Assembly: GCA_019638475.1 (NCBI GenBank)
Contig: JAHBTR010000004.1
Span: forward strand, 1-64,000
Origin: Chitinophagaceae bacterium
Lineage (GTDB): Bacteria > Bacteroidota > Bacteroidia > Chitinophagales > Chitinophagaceae
Length of the DNA: 64,000 bases
Direction: 5' to 3'
Position 1 is the stretch's first letter. Each line of letters opens with the position of its first letter. The notes below the pieces were generated by a model. It was not told the DNA's origin, ran no database searches, and saw only the letters and a program-made list of their open reading frames with translations. Below, piece by piece: positions 16,033 through 27,110 of the stretch. The position numbers and the translations under genes are program-made.

Positions 16033-17523
16033 TTAATTTCCAGTACATCTTGCAATACCACTTTTGGCTCTTTGGTCTAAGCTGTTTTTATAGTCATGAT
16101 TATCCATGTCAATACATTTTTCATAAAATTTAATAGCTTGTTTTTTATCGCCTCTTTTTTCGTGAATCATAGCAATTTGCAAAGCTGCACGTGCAGCATA
16201 ATATTCAGTTCTGGTTTCACCAATATTAATGGCTTTTATATAAAAAGCTATGGCATCATCATAGTTTTGCAAATCGTCATTAATTCTTCCTACCCGATAA
16301 TTAAATTCTAATTGTTCGCCAACATCTGTAAAGCTACTGGTACTTTTTCCTTGCAGTAAATTAATAGCATCTTTGTTAAAACCTCCATCATTTAATATTC
16401 TTGCTTTTAGCAAAATTTGGTTATCCCATTTACCTCGTTTTGCTTCTCTTAGAGCTTGTTGGTCTGCATCTGTTACAGTAGCACCTTTGTTTATACAATT
16501 TTTTCTGGCTTCTTTGGCTTTAGTCATATTGCCTTGTAAATAATAGCACCAACTTATTTTTTGATAAATATCTTTTACATAAAAGTTGCCTTTAAATGCT
16601 TGTAAATAGCTTTCAAAATCATTGATAGCTTGTTGTGTTTGCAATCTGTATAAGTGTATAAAGCCTAATAGGAAATCCCAAACTGGTGTAGAAAAATATT
16701 CAGAAGATTTGTTTCTGTTGTTAATAATAATTTCAGCATCATTTACCTGTTTATTATTAAGACTGAGGTTGGCAGCCATGTATGCAAAGAGGTGATTGTT
16801 TACTACATCTAATTTTTTGTCTTTAATAAATTGTATTGATTCATCTTTTTTATTTTCTAAATAAAACATTAAATAGCAATACATAAATGCTGCTTCATTA
16901 GACATTAGTTTTGCCCATGGGTCATTAGAACTATTGGCAAAATGGCGTACTGTATTAATACCATTGGTAATGCTTCCTTTTATGCCAAATAATCCTGCAA
17001 TCCATTGATAACCTTTAGGAATAGTGCCAGCTACTGCTTGTAGGCTTCCATATAAAAGTTGATTAGGGGTAAATGTGGGATAAGCCTTTTTATTTTGTTT
17101 TATGTATTTATAAGCTGTTTGAAAATCTAATGCTGCCCTAACTTTATTATCAAACTTTATATTCACAGCAGATTTGTGTAAATACACAGCACTTAAACAA
17201 AATGTATAAAAAGGCGATGATTCTGAACCTTGTTTTAATAATTTTATTCTCTCTTCAAATTTGGGGTATCTTTTTTTGAACTCTAAAGGGTCTTCATTAA
17301 AAAATAGCACAAAAAAATCAATATAATTTTCTAATACAACTGGTATAAGATTATCGGGGTTTTGCTGCTTTGCTTTATTGATTAATGCCTGACCATTATC
17401 TAACCTTAAATGCATTATTTCTAAATAGGCTTGCTGACAAGTAGTGTTAAACTCATATACTTTATTGGCTCTAATGAAAAAACAATTTAAAATGATAATA
17501 GAAGTCGTTAATAAAAATTTCAT
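16033..17523 (-). CDS. Secreted tetratricopeptide-repeat protein
   Basis: 496 residues with an N-terminal signal peptide (MKFLLTTSIIILNCFFIRA). Helical repeats run through the protein. The clearest TPR units are near the C-terminus: FNYRVGRINDDLQNYDDAI, then AALQIAMIHEKRGDKKQAIK. The protein probably works in the periplasm as a scaffold. It lies upstream of recN in the same direction with a gap of about 115 nt. No specific partner can be named. Confidence 0.75.
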   Translation of the reverse strand: MKFLLTTSIIILNCFFIRANKVYEFNTTCQQAYLEIMHLRLDNGQALINKAKQQNPDNLIPVVLENYIDFFVLFFNEDPLEFKKRYPKFEERIKLLKQGSESSPFYTFCLSAVYLHKSAVNIKFDNKVRAALDFQTAYKYIKQNKKAYPTFTPNQLLYGSLQAVAGTIPKGYQWIAGLFGIKGSITNGINTVRHFANSSNDPWAKLMSNEAAFMYCYLMFYLENKKDESIQFIKDKKLDVVNNHLFAYMAANLSLNNKQVNDAEIIINNRNKSSEYFSTPVWDFLLGFIHLYRLQTQQAINDFESYLQAFKGNFYVKDIYQKISWCYYLQGNMTKAKEARKNCINKGATVTDADQQALREAKRGKWDNQILLKARILNDGGFNKDAINLLQGKSTSSFTDVGEQLEFNYRVGRINDDLQNYDDAIAFYIKAINIGETRTEYYAARAALQIAMIHEKRGDKKQAIKFYEKCIDMDNHDYKNSLDQRAKSGIARCTGN

Positions 17524-17615
17524 TCGTCAAATGTATTGTATTCAAATAAAACTATCTTTATTTAGCTTGGCAAAACAATGTGAAAATTTACTTTTTTTAG
17601 TGAATACCTTTACAC

Positions 17616-17623
17616 TACATTTG
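17616..17623 (+). promoter_or_regulatory. -7 promoter box of ccmC
   Basis: TACATTTG matches TAnnTTTG and lies 34 nt before the ccmC start codon. A typical -33 TTTG is not obvious upstream. Confidence 0.45.
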
Positions 17624-17657
17624 CATACTAATAATTTATCAGGCAGTAGCATTTATT

Positions 17658-18347
17658 ATGATGAAAAAGTTTTGGTGGAAAATTATAGCATTTGCTTTAC
17701 TAATGTACACTTGCACTATGGGTTTTCTTGTGAAAATTCCACAACAATTACCAGGTGTTCCATTACACCATTCTATACGAAACATATTTTTTCATGTACC
17801 TATGTGGTTTGCAATGATGATATTTTTTACAGTATCATTAATATATGCTATCAAATATTTAATAAAACCATCCCTTTCTCATGATTATTATTCATTAGAA
17901 TATGCACGTACTGGAATTGTTTTTGGCATTTTAGGTCTTGTTACAGGAGCTATTTGGGCAAATTTTCAATGGGGTGCTTATTGGAATGGAGACCCTAAAC
18001 AAAATGGAGCAGCTGTAGCCATACTCATTTATTGTGCTTATCTTGTTTTAAGAGGTAGCCTAACCGATGATGAAAAGAAAGCCAGAGTAGGTGCAGTATA
18101 TAATATTTTTGCATTTTTTATGCTTTTTCCTACTTTATGGATTTTGCCAAGAATGGTAGAAAGTTTGCATCCAGGTGGGCAAGGTGGTGCAGGTGGCAAT
18201 CCTGCATTAAATGGTGGTGATATGAGTGCAGAAATGAGAACAGTGTTTTGGCCCGCAGTTATAGGCTTTACACTTTTGGGTGTTTGGATAACTACTTTAA
18301 GAATAAGGTTTAATTTTATTAAAGAGAAAAAATTAGGATATGAATAA
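17658..18347 (+). CDS. ccmC: Cytochrome c maturation heme protein CcmC/CcsA type
   Basis: 229 residues with six predicted membrane helices. Members of this family handle heme at the periplasmic face during cytochrome c assembly. The heme-handling motif is recognisable as WGAYWNGDPKQNGA (about residues 105-118), where proteobacterial proteins have WGxxWxWD. The second tryptophan is replaced here. Conserved periplasmic histidines are present in PLHHSIRNIFFHVPMW and in ESLHPGG. An ATGATG start leaves the exact first residue open. It overlaps the following small gene by 8 nt, which indicates one operon. Confidence 0.85.
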   Translation: MMKKFWWKIIAFALLMYTCTMGFLVKIPQQLPGVPLHHSIRNIFFHVPMWFAMMIFFTVSLIYAIKYLIKPSLSHDYYSLEYARTGIVFGILGLVTGAIWANFQWGAYWNGDPKQNGAAVAILIYCAYLVLRGSLTDDEKKARVGAVYNIFAFFMLFPTLWILPRMVESLHPGGQGGAGGNPALNGGDMSAEMRTVFWPAVIGFTLLGVWITTLRIRFNFIKEKKLGYE

Positions 18348-18552
18348 ACTGAAAAGTATTGGAATATTTTTAATTATGTTGCTATCATCTTTGGTAGTGT
18401 ATGCTCAAGATGCAGCATTTGATGAAGTGAGAAAAGAACAAAGAATGCAACAAAGTATTTACATAGTTTTGGCAGTAGTTGTAACTATTGTAATTGGGCT
18501 ATTTATTTATTTATTTACTTTAGATAGAAAAATATCTAAACTTGAAAAATAA
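18340..18552 (+). CDS. CcmD-like small membrane protein
   Basis: 70 residues: a signal peptide ending near VVYAQ, a short charged stretch, one membrane helix (about residues 41-60, IYIVLAVVVTIVIGLFIYLF) and a basic tail. The size, the topology and the 8 nt overlap with ccmC suggest it fills the CcmD role of stabilising the heme-handling complex. Sequence identity to CcmD is too weak to claim by eye. Confidence 0.65.
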   Translation: MNKLKSIGIFLIMLLSSLVVYAQDAAFDEVRKEQRMQQSIYIVLAVVVTIVIGLFIYLFTLDRKISKLEK

Positions 18553-18606
18553 AAGTAATATTTGTATATATTAATTTGTTTAACTTAAATTTTAAAAATA
18601 TAAATC

Positions 18607-20025
18607 ATGTCAGGACAATCTTATAGCTTTTTTCAAAATGTAGAAAAAAGTTTTGATAAAGCAGCAGAATTTACCAAATGGGATAAAGGCTTATTAGAAC
18701 AAATAAAAGCCTGTAATAGCGTTTATAGAATGCGTTTCCCTGTAAAAATGGATGATGGAAGAATTGAAGTAATAGAGGCTTATAGGGTACAACATAGCCA
18801 ACACAAAAGCCCTTGTAAAGGTGGTATTCGTTTTAGTGATGAAGTAAATCAAGACGAAGTGATGGCATTAGCAGCTTTAATGACTTATAAGTGTGCTATT
18901 GTAAATGTGCCTTTTGGTGGCGGTAAAGGAGGTATCAAAATTAATCCTCGCAATTATAGTGCTTATGAATTAGAAAAAGTAACACGCCGCTATACAGCAG
19001 AGCTTGTAAAGAAAAATTTTATAGGTCCAGGTATTGATGTTCCTGCACCAGATTATGGAACAGGTGAAAGAGAAATGGCATGGATTGTAGATACTTACAG
19101 TTCATTAAAACCAGGAGAAATTGATGCAGCAGGTTGTGTAACAGGAAAACCAGTTTCTCAAGGTGGTGTTAGAGGAAGAAAAGGAGCTACAGGTTTAGGT
19201 GTGTTTTATGGAATAAGAGAAGTATGTAATATGCCAGATATGATGAAAAAATTAGGATTAACCACAGGCATAGAAGGCAAAACTGTAGTAGTACAAGGCT
19301 TAGGAAATGTGGGTTATCATAGTGCAAAATTCTTTAGAGAAGGTGGAGCAAAAGTAGTTTCTATTGCAGAGTATGAAGGAGCTATTTATAAAGAAGATGG
19401 CATTAATGAAGAAGAATTATTTCAACACAGAAAAAAAACAGGTTCTATATTAAACTTCCCTGGTGCTACTAATTTGGCAAAAAATACAGATGCTTTAGAA
19501 TTAGCATGTGATATTTTAATTCCTGCTGCTTTAGAAAATGTTATTAATGCCGAAAATGCATCAAGAGTTAAAGCAAAAATTATTGGAGAAGCAGCTAATG
19601 GACCTTTAACACCAGAAGCTGATGCCATATTTATACAAAAAGGAACTTTAGTTGTGCCTGATATGTATTTGAATGCAGGTGGTGTAACAGTATCTTACTT
19701 TGAATGGTTAAAGAATTTAAGCCATGTACGTTATGGTCGTATGGAAAAAAGATTTGACGAAAATCAAAATGCTAAAATACTTTCACAGTTAGAATCTCTT
19801 ACAGGAAAAAAAGTAACTGAGGCAGAAAGATTAAATATTATGCATGGTGCAGATGAAGTAGATTTAGTATATAGTGGTTTAGAAGAAACCATGATTTCTG
19901 CAACAAATGAAATCATGGATATTTGGAAAAGTAATCCTGCAATTCCAGATATGCGTACTGCTGCTTATGTAAATGCTATTAATAAAGTAGCTACCAGCTA
20001 TTCTGAATTAGGTATTTTCCCATAA
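18607..20025 (+). CDS. gdhA: Glutamate dehydrogenase
   Basis: 472 residues, hexameric Glu/Leu/Phe/Val dehydrogenase. It interconverts glutamate with 2-oxoglutarate and ammonia. The substrate site is visible in [13 protein letters not shown] (catalytic-region Lys), [15 protein letters not shown] and the loop [18 protein letters not shown]. The nucleotide fold has [14 protein letters not shown] (GxGxxG). [14 protein letters not shown] and the C-terminal [11 protein letters not shown] also fit. Cofactor preference (NAD or NADP) cannot be read safely. It ends before two strong terminators. Confidence 0.95.
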   Translation: MSGQSYSFFQNVEKSFDKAAEFTKWDKGLLEQIKACNSVYRMRFPVKMDDGRIEVIEAYRVQHSQHKSPCKGGIRFSDEVNQDEVMALAALMTYKCAIVNVPFGGGKGGIKINPRNYSAYELEKVTRRYTAELVKKNFIGPGIDVPAPDYGTGEREMAWIVDTYSSLKPGEIDAAGCVTGKPVSQGGVRGRKGATGLGVFYGIREVCNMPDMMKKLGLTTGIEGKTVVVQGLGNVGYHSAKFFREGGAKVVSIAEYEGAIYKEDGINEEELFQHRKKTGSILNFPGATNLAKNTDALELACDILIPAALENVINAENASRVKAKIIGEAANGPLTPEADAIFIQKGTLVVPDMYLNAGGVTVSYFEWLKNLSHVRYGRMEKRFDENQNAKILSQLESLTGKKVTEAERLNIMHGADEVDLVYSGLEETMISATNEIMDIWKSNPAIPDMRTAAYVNAINKVATSYSELGIFP

Positions 20026-20054
20026 AAATAAAAAACTGTAACAAGCAAAAATAT

Positions 20055-20085
20055 AAAAGCCCTGAAACAATTTTCAGGGCTTTTT
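20055..20085. terminator. Terminator after glutamate dehydrogenase
   Basis: AAAAGCCCTGAAA and its perfect complement enclose CAAT and are followed by T residues. A-runs on the other side let it act in both directions. Confidence 0.85.
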
Positions 20086-20115
20086 AATACACAATAAATA
20101 GCTTTTATTGTTTTT

Positions 20116-20154
20116 AAATGAGCCGATTAAAGTACATAATCGGCTCATTTTTTT
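20116..20154. terminator. Second terminator in tandem
   Basis: A perfect 14 bp stem AAATGAGCCGATTA / TAATCGGCTCATTT with a 7 nt loop, followed by TTTT. With the preceding hairpin it isolates the gdh unit from the convergent ndk gene. Confidence 0.8.
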
Positions 20155-20283
20155 GCATATTTTAAACCGATTAATCATATTAATAGACTCAAGAAATCTA
20201 CTCAATCTAAAATTATCTGCCCTTAACTTCCCTTTCCATTATTACCAAAAAACAACTCATAATTCATAACTCCCAACTAACCT

Positions 20284-20709
20284 CTAAAATCTTTCTAAAG
20301 AAGAGAAGAAGAAATTACCTTCTATCATAGCATTTTCATCACTATCGCTACCATGCACAGCATTTTCTCCTACAGATGCGGCATATTTTTTTCTGATAGT
20401 TCCTTCATCTGCATTGGCAGGATTGGTAGCACCAATTAAAGTTCTAAAATCGGTTACTGCATTATCTTTTTCTAAAATAGCAGCTACAATAGGTCCACTA
20501 CTCATAAATGTTACTAACTCGCTATAAAATGGACGTTCTTTGTGTACAGCATAAAATTCTCCTGCTTGTTCAGCAGTAAGTTTAGTCCACTTCATGGCTT
20601 TAATGCTAAAGCCTGCTGCAATCATCATGTCTAAAATAGCACCTGTGTAACCTTTGGCAGTTGCATCAGGTTTAATCATGGTAAATGTTCTGTTATTCAT
20701 ATAATTCAT
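20284..20709 (-). CDS. ndk: Nucleoside diphosphate kinase
   Basis: 141 residues (138 from the ATG at 20700, which fits homologues better). It moves the gamma phosphate between nucleoside triphosphates and diphosphates through a phosphohistidine. The active site [12 protein letters not shown] carries the histidine. TMIKPDA at the start, [15 protein letters not shown] in the middle and FFFSSLERF at the end are typical of the family. All catalytic residues are present. Confidence 0.96.
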   Translation of the reverse strand: MNYMNNRTFTMIKPDATAKGYTGAILDMMIAAGFSIKAMKWTKLTAEQAGEFYAVHKERPFYSELVTFMSSGPIVAAILEKDNAVTDFRTLIGATNPANADEGTIRKKYAASVGENAVHGSDSDENAMIEGNFFFSSLERF

Positions 20710-20852
20710 TTTTCAAATTGCCGCAAAAGTAGGGCTATATCTTTTATCTCAAAATAATAGTTAGCAAGGTTACTACTTGAACTTACATTAGTATTGATTA
20801 TGAATAAACCTATTTCTTTGAAATTTTGTATATTTGTACAAACATTACAGCT

Positions 20853-20977
20853 ATGCAAACAGTATTTAGAAAAACAACAAGAAATACACCTGTAAAAGCA
20901 ACGGAAAAAAACCTAAGAAAGGTTCTGTTGAAGCTATTTTAAAAGCTACACGTGAGTTGCAAAAAAAAGAAAGTTGA
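20853..20977 (+). pseudogene. Frameshifted antitoxin gene fragment
   Basis: The frame starting at 20853 (MQTVFRKTTRNTPVKA) runs off after about 15 residues into a short wrong tail. A second frame beginning near 20903 gives GKKPKKGSVEAILKATRELQ and stops at 20977. Joined, they give a small basic antitoxin-like protein just upstream of a PIN toxin gene. One lost or gained base near 20900 has broken it. The antitoxin call rests on size and position. Confidence 0.55.
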
Positions 20978-20995
20978 TTTAAGCTACATAAAACA

Positions 20996-21382
20996 ATGAA
21001 AGTAATTTTAGACAGTACCGCTATTTTTCATTTGTACTATCATTACAATAAAATGAATAATGTACTTAAAGAAAACTAGATAACCGAAATGGCTATTACA
21101 AGAATTAATTACTTAGAAATTTTATCAGGTGCTGCCAATAATGCAAAATTAGAAGTAAAGAAATATTTGCAACAATATCCTGTTATAGAGTTACACACAG
21201 CCGCCGTAACTATTGCAAACAATTTAGCTAAAAAATACCAAGTAGGTAGCAAACAAAAAATTGACTTTCTTATAGCCGCCATTGCTATAGCCAATAAACT
21301 ACCACTACTTACCGAAAACAATAAAGATTTTCCATACAAAGAATTAAAACTTATTCCTTACAAAATCTCTTTCTGGAGCTAA
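20996..21382 (+). pseudogene. VapC-type PIN toxin gene with in-frame stop
   Basis: The frame from ATG 20996 reads MKVILDSTAIFHLYY, with the first PIN aspartate, and meets TAG at 21077-21079. It continues in the same frame as ITEMAITRINYLEILSGA to 21382, ending with FLIAAIAIANKLPLLTENNKDF, the acidic C-terminal PIN motif. A single change (for example CAG to TAG) explains the break. A product started at 21089 would lack the first catalytic Asp and should be inactive as an RNase. Confidence 0.75.
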
Positions 21383-21435
21383 AAATTACTATATAAAAAA
21401 TTTGGTGCAATAAAACAAACTTCCCTATATTTTCC

Positions 21436-21570
21436 CTGCAAACACATAACAAAGTGAGTAATCACAATCATTTAACGGTAATAAAAAATAATCCCGGCGT
21501 ATCGGTGAAAGTCCGTAGCTTTTCTGCTTCAGCAGATGTGTTTGCAGCGACCGGGAGTTTTTTTTATTAC
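21436..21570 (+). other. Structured intergenic element with two competing inverted repeats
   Basis: The arms GTAATAAAAAATAATCCCGG (21478-21497) and CCGGGAG plus a T-run ending ATTAC (21551-21570) form a long closing stem with a few mismatches. Separately CTGCAAACACAT (21436-21447) is a perfect complement of ATGTGTTTGCAG (21536-21547), which lies inside that loop. Further small hairpins are CGG-TGAAAGT-CCG and CTGC-TTCA-GCAG. The 3' arm ends in a T-tract, as an intrinsic terminator would. The two pairings would form a pseudoknot or alternative folds, as in attenuators. It ends 14 nt before the small gene at 21585. Identity unknown. Confidence 0.5.
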
Positions 21571-21584
21571 GCAATTTAAAAAAA

Positions 21585-21785
21585 ATGCAAACACACAAAA
21601 ACAAAGCCATTACAAGCTCACAAAGCAGTAAGGCAGCAACACAAGGAAAAGAAACAGTTGCTATTATTGTAAACAAGGAAGATGCCCCCAAAATTGCAGA
21701 GGCACACCACCATAAGAAAATATATAATAGTCTGGAGGATATTGCATATACTTTAATAATTTATCCCGAAAAACAACAGGTATAG
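21585..21785 (+). CDS. Small hypothetical protein downstream of structured element
   Basis: 66 residues with a Ser/Thr/Lys-rich start (MQTHKNKAITSSQSSKAA), then ETVAIIVNKEDAPKIAEAHHH. The last 20 or so residues are read from sequence that, on the other strand, encodes the end of a broken integrase, so the C-terminus may be an artefact of a rearrangement. No family is recognised. It may be the surviving 5' part of an island gene. Confidence 0.35.
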   Translation: MQTHKNKAITSSQSSKAATQGKETVAIIVNKEDAPKIAEAHHHKKIYNSLEDIAYTLIIYPEKQQV

Positions 21786-22431
21786 CTTTATAAATAGTAT
21801 CATCATCTTTGGCAATACTGCCACTTAAAAACAATTTCCATTCGGTAAAAATTATATCCTCTATTTTTAGTTCTCTTATTTCTTTAGGTCTTAAATACAA
21901 AAAATATAAAAACTCTATAGCATCTCAAAGTTGTGTATCATTTTCCTGTGGATAATTTTTTATCAAATCAATTTGATAAGGAATAAAAGGCAGTTTGCTT
22001 TGTCCTTTTACTTTTTTTGTTTTCACTTTATCAAATGGGTTCTTTAGAATTTGCTCATATTCAGGCAGCTCATTAGCCAATGATTTTAAAACAATCATTT
22101 TATTGGCAATGGTATTTTTATGAAGTCCCTTTAATTGCAAATCCCGAATATACTCCGCAGGATTAATTTTTTTATTGGTTTTTACAGCAAGCCTATACCA
22201 TTGTGTAAAATGTTTTAAAATTGAAAAATAAGACTGATAGCTTTTCAATTCCATCCCCAGCCGTTTATGTTCTAAATGTTCAGATAGCAAGCTGCAAAGG
22301 TCATTGTATTTAGATAAGTTTCCACACTTCTTATATGCTCTCCCTGCTGCATCATAGTACTTAACAAACCACATCTTAGTTAAGTCTTCATTAATAGGGT
22401 AAACTTTTGGAGCAAAAATTTTTTTTATCAT
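21664..22431 (-). pseudogene. Phage-type tyrosine integrase, nonsense and truncation
   Basis: The frame from 22431 encodes the arm-binding and core-binding parts of a Bacteroidota phage-type integrase (YYDAAGRAYKKCGNLSKYND...KGLHKNTIANKMIVLKSLANE). After NDTQL there is TGA at 21925-21927 where homologues are expected to have Trp. The same frame then continues DAIEFLYFLYLRPKEIREL, including the catalytic-domain Arg region, to about YYIFSYGG near 21710, and then loses similarity. The later catalytic His, Arg and Tyr are missing. It begins about 110 nt from the 3' end of tRNA-Ser, the usual position of an island integrase. Confidence 0.8.
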
Positions 22432-22506
22432 ACACGTTAAAGTTTCAGCAACTCATAACACGTATAATTTGTACCATGCTGTACTATGGACGGTACTGTT
22501 AAAATT

Positions 22507-22531
22507 AAAACCCTTGTGTAGCAAGGGTTTT
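22507..22531 (-). terminator. Terminator downstream of tRNA-Ser
   Basis: AAAACCCTTG and CAAGGGTTTT enclose TGTAG. On the minus strand the stem is followed by AATTTT, 12 nt after the tRNA 3' end. Confidence 0.65.
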
Positions 22532-22542
22532 GAACGATTAAG

Positions 22543-22631
22543 CGGTGAGAGAGGGATTCGAACCCTCGGTACAGTTTAACCCGTACGACAGTTTAGCAAA
22601 CTGTTGATTTCAGCCACTCATCCATCTCACC
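22543..22631 (-). tRNA. tRNA-Ser(GCT)
   Basis: The minus strand folds as a class II tRNA. The acceptor stem GGTGAGA / TCTCACC has discriminator G. The anticodon arm CAGTTTGCTAAACTG gives anticodon GCT, the variable arm is long, and the T arm reads GAGGGTTCGAATCCCTC. CCA is not encoded. It is the likely insertion site for the integrase remnant next to it. Confidence 0.95.
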
Positions 22632-22765
22632 AACCTTTCCCTTTCTGCTATAACGAAAGGGCTGCAAATATAATGGCTAAAAATAAATAGAAAAAACAAT
22701 TTGCTTTAATTTAAAAAGTTTTTTGAGTAGAAGGCATCATCTGCATTTAGCAGCAAGTGTCTAAA

Positions 22766-22795
22766 CAAAAAGGAGTTGCTTATTAGCAACTCCTT
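22766..22795 (-). terminator. Terminator after rpoC
   Basis: AAGGAGTTGC / GCAACTCCTT with a 6 nt loop, followed on the minus strand by TTTTTGTTT, 29 nt past the rpoC stop codon. Confidence 0.85.
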
Positions 22796-22823
22796 GTATT
22801 GTTTAATTGTATTTGTGGGCTAT

Positions 22824-25800
22824 TTATTCATCATCATCAAAACTCATAGCTTCTCGTGCAGCAGAAAGTAATTTGTATTCTTCTTTACTACCTACTATTA
22901 AGTTTTCAAAATCACGCTGACCTGTACCTGCAGGAATTAAATGGCCTGTGATAACATTTTCTTTTAAGCCAGACATATAATCTGTTTTACCATTAATAGC
23001 TGCTGTACTTAAAACTTTTGTTGTTTCTTGGAATGATGCAGCAGAAATCCAACTTTGTACACCTAAAGATGCTTTGGTAATTCCTAATAAAACAGGTGTA
23101 GCAGTAGCTGGTTTTGCATCACGAACTTCAACAAGTTTTTTGTCTGAACGGCGAAGTATAGAGTTTTCTTCTCTTAACTCTCTGAGTGTTATTATTTGAC
23201 CTGCTCTCATTTTTGTACTTTCTCCTGCTTCTGTAACTACTTTTTTGTCAAATATTCTATCATTTTCTGCAATAAAATCTACTCTGTCTTCTAAATCTTC
23301 TTCTAAGAATTTTGTATCGCCAGCATCTACAATTTCTACTTTTTTCATCATTTGGCGTACTATAACTTCAATGTGTTTGTCATTGATTTTTACACCTTGT
23401 AAGCGATATACTTCTTGTATTTCATTTACTACATATTCTTGCACAGCAAAAGGACCTTTGATTGCCAAAATATCGGCTGGTGCAATTTGTCCATCAGATA
23501 ATGCAGTACCTGCTTTAACAAAATCACTTTCTTGCACAAGAGTTTGACGAGAAGTTGGTACTAAATATTTTTTAATCATTCCGTCTTTAGATTCTACAAT
23601 GATTTCTCTGTTACCGCGTTTTATATTTCCAAAGGTTACAATACCATCTATTTCACAAACAATAGCAGGGTTACCAGGGTTTCTTGCTTCAAATAATTCT
23701 GTTACACGAGGTAGCCCCCCTGTTATATCTCTTAATTTTCCTAATACACGTGGTATTTTCACTAATACTTGTCCTGCTTTTACTTCATCACCTTCATCTA
23801 CAGATAAGTGGCTTCCTACAGGTAGGTTGTATTGTTTGGTATCTTTTCCTGAGATAATAATAGTTGGAATTTTGGTTTTGTCTTTTGTTTCAATAATCAC
23901 TTTTTCATGGTGTCCTGTTTGGTCATCACTTTCATCTCTATAGGTTATTCCTTCTATTATTCCTTCATATTGTATTGTACCATTTGTTTCGGCTACTATA
24001 ACATTATTGAATGGGTCCCATTTACAAATGACATCTCCTTTTTTTACTGTTTGTTTATCTTTTACTAATAATGTAGAGCCATAAGGAATATTATTAGTAA
24101 TTAGTAATCTGTCATTTTTATCATCCATGATTCTTACTTCACCTGTACGTCCAATAACAACACTTTCTTTGTTGCCTTCATTGTTAATAGTGGTAACAGT
24201 GCGTAATCCATCAAAATGAATAGTACCATCAAATTTGGCAGTTAAGGTAGAATCAACAGTAGCACCACCTGCAACACCCCCAACGTGGAATGTACGTAAA
24301 GTAAGCTGTGTACCAGGTTCACCAATTGATTGTGCTGCAATAATACCTACTGCATCGCCTTTTTGAGCAATATAACCTGTGGCTAAATTTTTACCATAAC
24401 ATTTTACACAAACACCACGTTTAGATTCGCATGTAAGTACTGAACGAATTTCTACAGTTTCTATACCACTTTGTTCAATAGCTTTAGCAGTATCTGGAGA
24501 TATTTCTTCACCTGCATTTAATATTAATTCATTAGTAACAGGATGGTATATATCGTGTAGGGTTGTTCTTCCTTCAATTCTATCTGCTATTGGTTCTATA
24601 ATATCTTCATTATCTTTTAATGCACTAATGGCTATTCCACGTAGTGTGCCACAGTCTTCTTCAGAAATGACTACATCTTGAGCTACATCTACTAATCTAC
24701 GTGTTAAATAACCAGCATCTGCAGTTTTTAAGGCAGTATCAGCCAAACCTTTACGAGCACCATGCGTAGAAATAAAATAATCTAATACGTTTAATCCTCC
24801 TTTAAAGTTGGAAAGTATTGGATTTTCAATTACTTCAGAACCGCTTGAACCGCTTTTACGAGGTTTTGCCATTAAGCCTCTTATACCTACTAACTGTTTT
24901 ACTTGGGTTTTATTTCCACGAGCACCACTATCTAACATCATGAATACAGAGTTAAAGCCTTGTTTATCTGTAGTCATTTTATGAATTAGTGTATCGGTTA
25001 TTAACATATCTGCTCTATTCCATGTATCAACTATTTGGTTGTAACGTTCATTATTGGTAATTAATCCCATATTGTAATGTTCCCAAATTTCATCAACACT
25101 GTTTTGAGCTATTTCTAACATGTCTTTTCTTTCTTCTGGCACTACTAAATCATTTATACTAAATGATAAACCACCTTTAAATGCCATTCTAAAGCCCAAT
25201 GTTTTAATATCATCTAAGAATTTTGCTGTTGTAGGAACATTGGTTATTTTAATAATATCGCCAATGATTTCTCTTAAATTCTTTTTTGTAAGAAGTACAT
25301 TCAAATAGCCAACTTCTGTAGGAACAAATTGGTTAAACAAAACACGTCCAACAGTTGTTTCTATTATTTTCTTTACTAATTGTCCTTTTTCAAGAACTTG
25401 TGTACGCAATTTTATTTTAGCATGTAAATCAACAGCTTGCTCATTGTAGGCAATTACTACTTCATCTAAACTGTAAAATGTTTTACCTTCTCCTTTTATT
25501 GGTTCTTCTTTTGTAGAGTTTTTACTTTTAGTAATATAGTATAAACCTAACACCATGTCTTGAGAAGGAAGTGTAATTGGCGTACCACTTTGAGGGTTAA
25601 GAATATTGTGAGAAGATAACATTAATAACTGAGCTTCTAAAATAGCTGCACTACTTAATGGAACGTGCACAGCCATTTGGTCTCCATCAAAATCGGCATT
25701 GAACGCTGCTGTAACTAATGGGTGTAGTTGTATAGCTTTACCTTCAATTAATTTAGGTTGAAATGCTTGAATTGATAGTCTGTGTAATGTTGGGGCACGA

Positions 25801-27110
25801 TTGAGTAATACAGGATGTCCTTTTAATATATTTTCTAAAATATCCCAAACTACTGCTTCTTTTTTATCTACTAATTTTTTAGCAGATTTAACTGTTTTTA
25901 CAATGCCTCTTTCTATTAATTTTCTAATGATAAATGGCTTAAATAATTCGGCAGACATATCTTTAGGTAATCCACATTCGTGCATTTTAAGTTCTGGTCC
26001 TACTACAATTACAGAACGACCAGAATAGTCCACACGTTTACCTAATAAGTTTTGACGGAAACGACCTTGTTTTCCTTTTAATACATCACTTAATGATTTT
26101 AATGCTCTACCACCTTCTGCTTTTACTGCATTAGATTTACGACTGTTATCTAATAAGCTATCTATAGCTTCTTGTAACATACGTTTTTCATTGCGTAAGA
26201 TAACTTCTGGGGCTTTAATTTCTAATAAGCGTTTTAAGCGATTATTTCTGATAATTACACGGCGATATAAATCATTCAAATCAGATGAAGCAAATCTGCC
26301 ACCATCTAATGGTACTAATGGTCTTAATTCTGGTGGAATAACAGGAATATGTTGCATTATCATCCATTCTGGACGATTGGTAATTCTTTCTGTTGAATCT
26401 CTAAAAGCTTCTACTACACTTAAACGTTTTAAAGCATCTGCTTTACGTTGTTGAGAAGTTTCATTAGCAGCTGCATTTCTTAGTTGATAACTTAATTCAT
26501 CTAAATCTAATTTTTCTAATAAATCATGTACAGCTTCTGCACCCATTTTAGCTATAAACTTTTGTGGGTCTTCATCGGGTAAATATTGATTATCTTTTGG
26601 TAGTGCATCTACTATATCATTATATTCTTCTTCTGTTATTAAATCGCCAGCTCCTAAATTTTCATTTACACCACCTTGTATTACAACATAGCGTTCGTAA
26701 TAAATAATGCTTTCTAATTTTTTAGAACTCATTCCTAATAGATAACCAATTTTATTTGGTAAACTTTTAAAATACCAAATATGCACTACTGGAACCACCA
26801 GTTTAATGTGCCCCATTCTTTCTCTTCTTACTTTTTTTTCTGTTACTTCTACACCACATCTATCACACACTATACCTTTGTAACGAATACGTTTGTACTT
26901 ACCACAAGCACATTCATAATCTTTTACTGGACCAAAAATTCTTTCACAAAACAAGCCATCTCTTTCAGGCTTGTATGTACGATAGTTAATAGTTTCTGGT
27001 TTTAATACTTCGCCAAAACTTCTTTCCAAAACTGAATCTGGAGAGGCAAGGCTAATAGTAATTTTTGAGAAACTAGGCTTGGTTTTGTTAACATCTTTTT
27101 TTATAGCCAT
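22824..27110 (-). CDS. rpoC: RNA polymerase beta-prime subunit
   Basis: 1428 residues, full length for Bacteroidota. It forms the catalytic half of RNA polymerase. Visible parts are the N-terminal zinc-binding segment [20 protein letters not shown], the invariant active-site motif [12 protein letters not shown], which binds magnesium, the second cysteine cluster [15 protein letters not shown], and [20 protein letters not shown]. The gene is intact. It is unusual that no rpoB is adjacent. The nearest upstream gene on this strand encodes a small exported protein more than 400 nt away, and nothing resembling rpoB or ribosomal protein genes appears further upstream in the window. Confidence 0.98.
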   Translation of the reverse strand: MAIKKDVNKTKPSFSKITISLASPDSVLERSFGEVLKPETINYRTYKPERDGLFCERIFGPVKDYECACGKYKRIRYKGIVCDRCGVEVTEKKVRRERMGHIKLVVPVVHIWYFKSLPNKIGYLLGMSSKKLESIIYYERYVVIQGGVNENLGAGDLITEEEYNDIVDALPKDNQYLPDEDPQKFIAKMGAEAVHDLLEKLDLDELSYQLRNAAANETSQQRKADALKRLSVVEAFRDSTERITNRPEWMIMQHIPVIPPELRPLVPLDGGRFASSDLNDLYRRVIIRNNRLKRLLEIKAPEVILRNEKRMLQEAIDSLLDNSRKSNAVKAEGGRALKSLSDVLKGKQGRFRQNLLGKRVDYSGRSVIVVGPELKMHECGLPKDMSAELFKPFIIRKLIERGIVKTVKSAKKLVDKKEAVVWDILENILKGHPVLLNRAPTLHRLSIQAFQPKLIEGKAIQLHPLVTAAFNADFDGDQMAVHVPLSSAAILEAQLLMLSSHNILNPQSGTPITLPSQDMVLGLYYITKSKNSTKEEPIKGEGKTFYSLDEVVIAYNEQAVDLHAKIKLRTQVLEKGQLVKKIIETTVGRVLFNQFVPTEVGYLNVLLTKKNLREIIGDIIKITNVPTTAKFLDDIKTLGFRMAFKGGLSFSINDLVVPEERKDMLEIAQNSVDEIWEHYNMGLITNNERYNQIVDTWNRADMLITDTLIHKMTTDKQGFNSVFMMLDSGARGNKTQVKQLVGIRGLMAKPRKSGSSGSEVIENPILSNFKGGLNVLDYFISTHGARKGLADTALKTADAGYLTRRLVDVAQDVVISEEDCGTLRGIAISALKDNEDIIEPIADRIEGRTTLHDIYHPVTNELILNAGEEISPDTAKAIEQSGIETVEIRSVLTCESKRGVCVKCYGKNLATGYIAQKGDAVGIIAAQSIGEPGTQLTLRTFHVGGVAGGATVDSTLTAKFDGTIHFDGLRTVTTINNEGNKESVVIGRTGEVRIMDDKNDRLLITNNIPYGSTLLVKDKQTVKKGDVICKWDPFNNVIVAETNGTIQYEGIIEGITYRDESDDQTGHHEKVIIETKDKTKIPTIIISGKDTKQYNLPVGSHLSVDEGDEVKAGQVLVKIPRVLGKLRDITGGLPRVTELFEARNPGNPAIVCEIDGIVTFGNIKRGNREIIVESKDGMIKKYLVPTSRQTLVQESDFVKAGTALSDGQIAPADILAIKGPFAVQEYVVNEIQEVYRLQGVKINDKHIEVIVRQMMKKVEIVDAGDTKFLEEDLEDRVDFIAENDRIFDKKVVTEAGESTKMRAGQIITLRELREENSILRRSDKKLVEVRDAKPATATPVLLGITKASLGVQSWISAASFQETTKVLSTAAINGKTDYMSGLKENVITGHLIPAGTGQRDFENLIVGSKEEYKLLSAAREAMSFDDDE

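Noticed and set aside
21478..21570. Cobalamin riboswitch
   Set aside because: GGTGAAAGTCC resembles part of its core, but the other conserved boxes are missing and the downstream gene is not B12-related.
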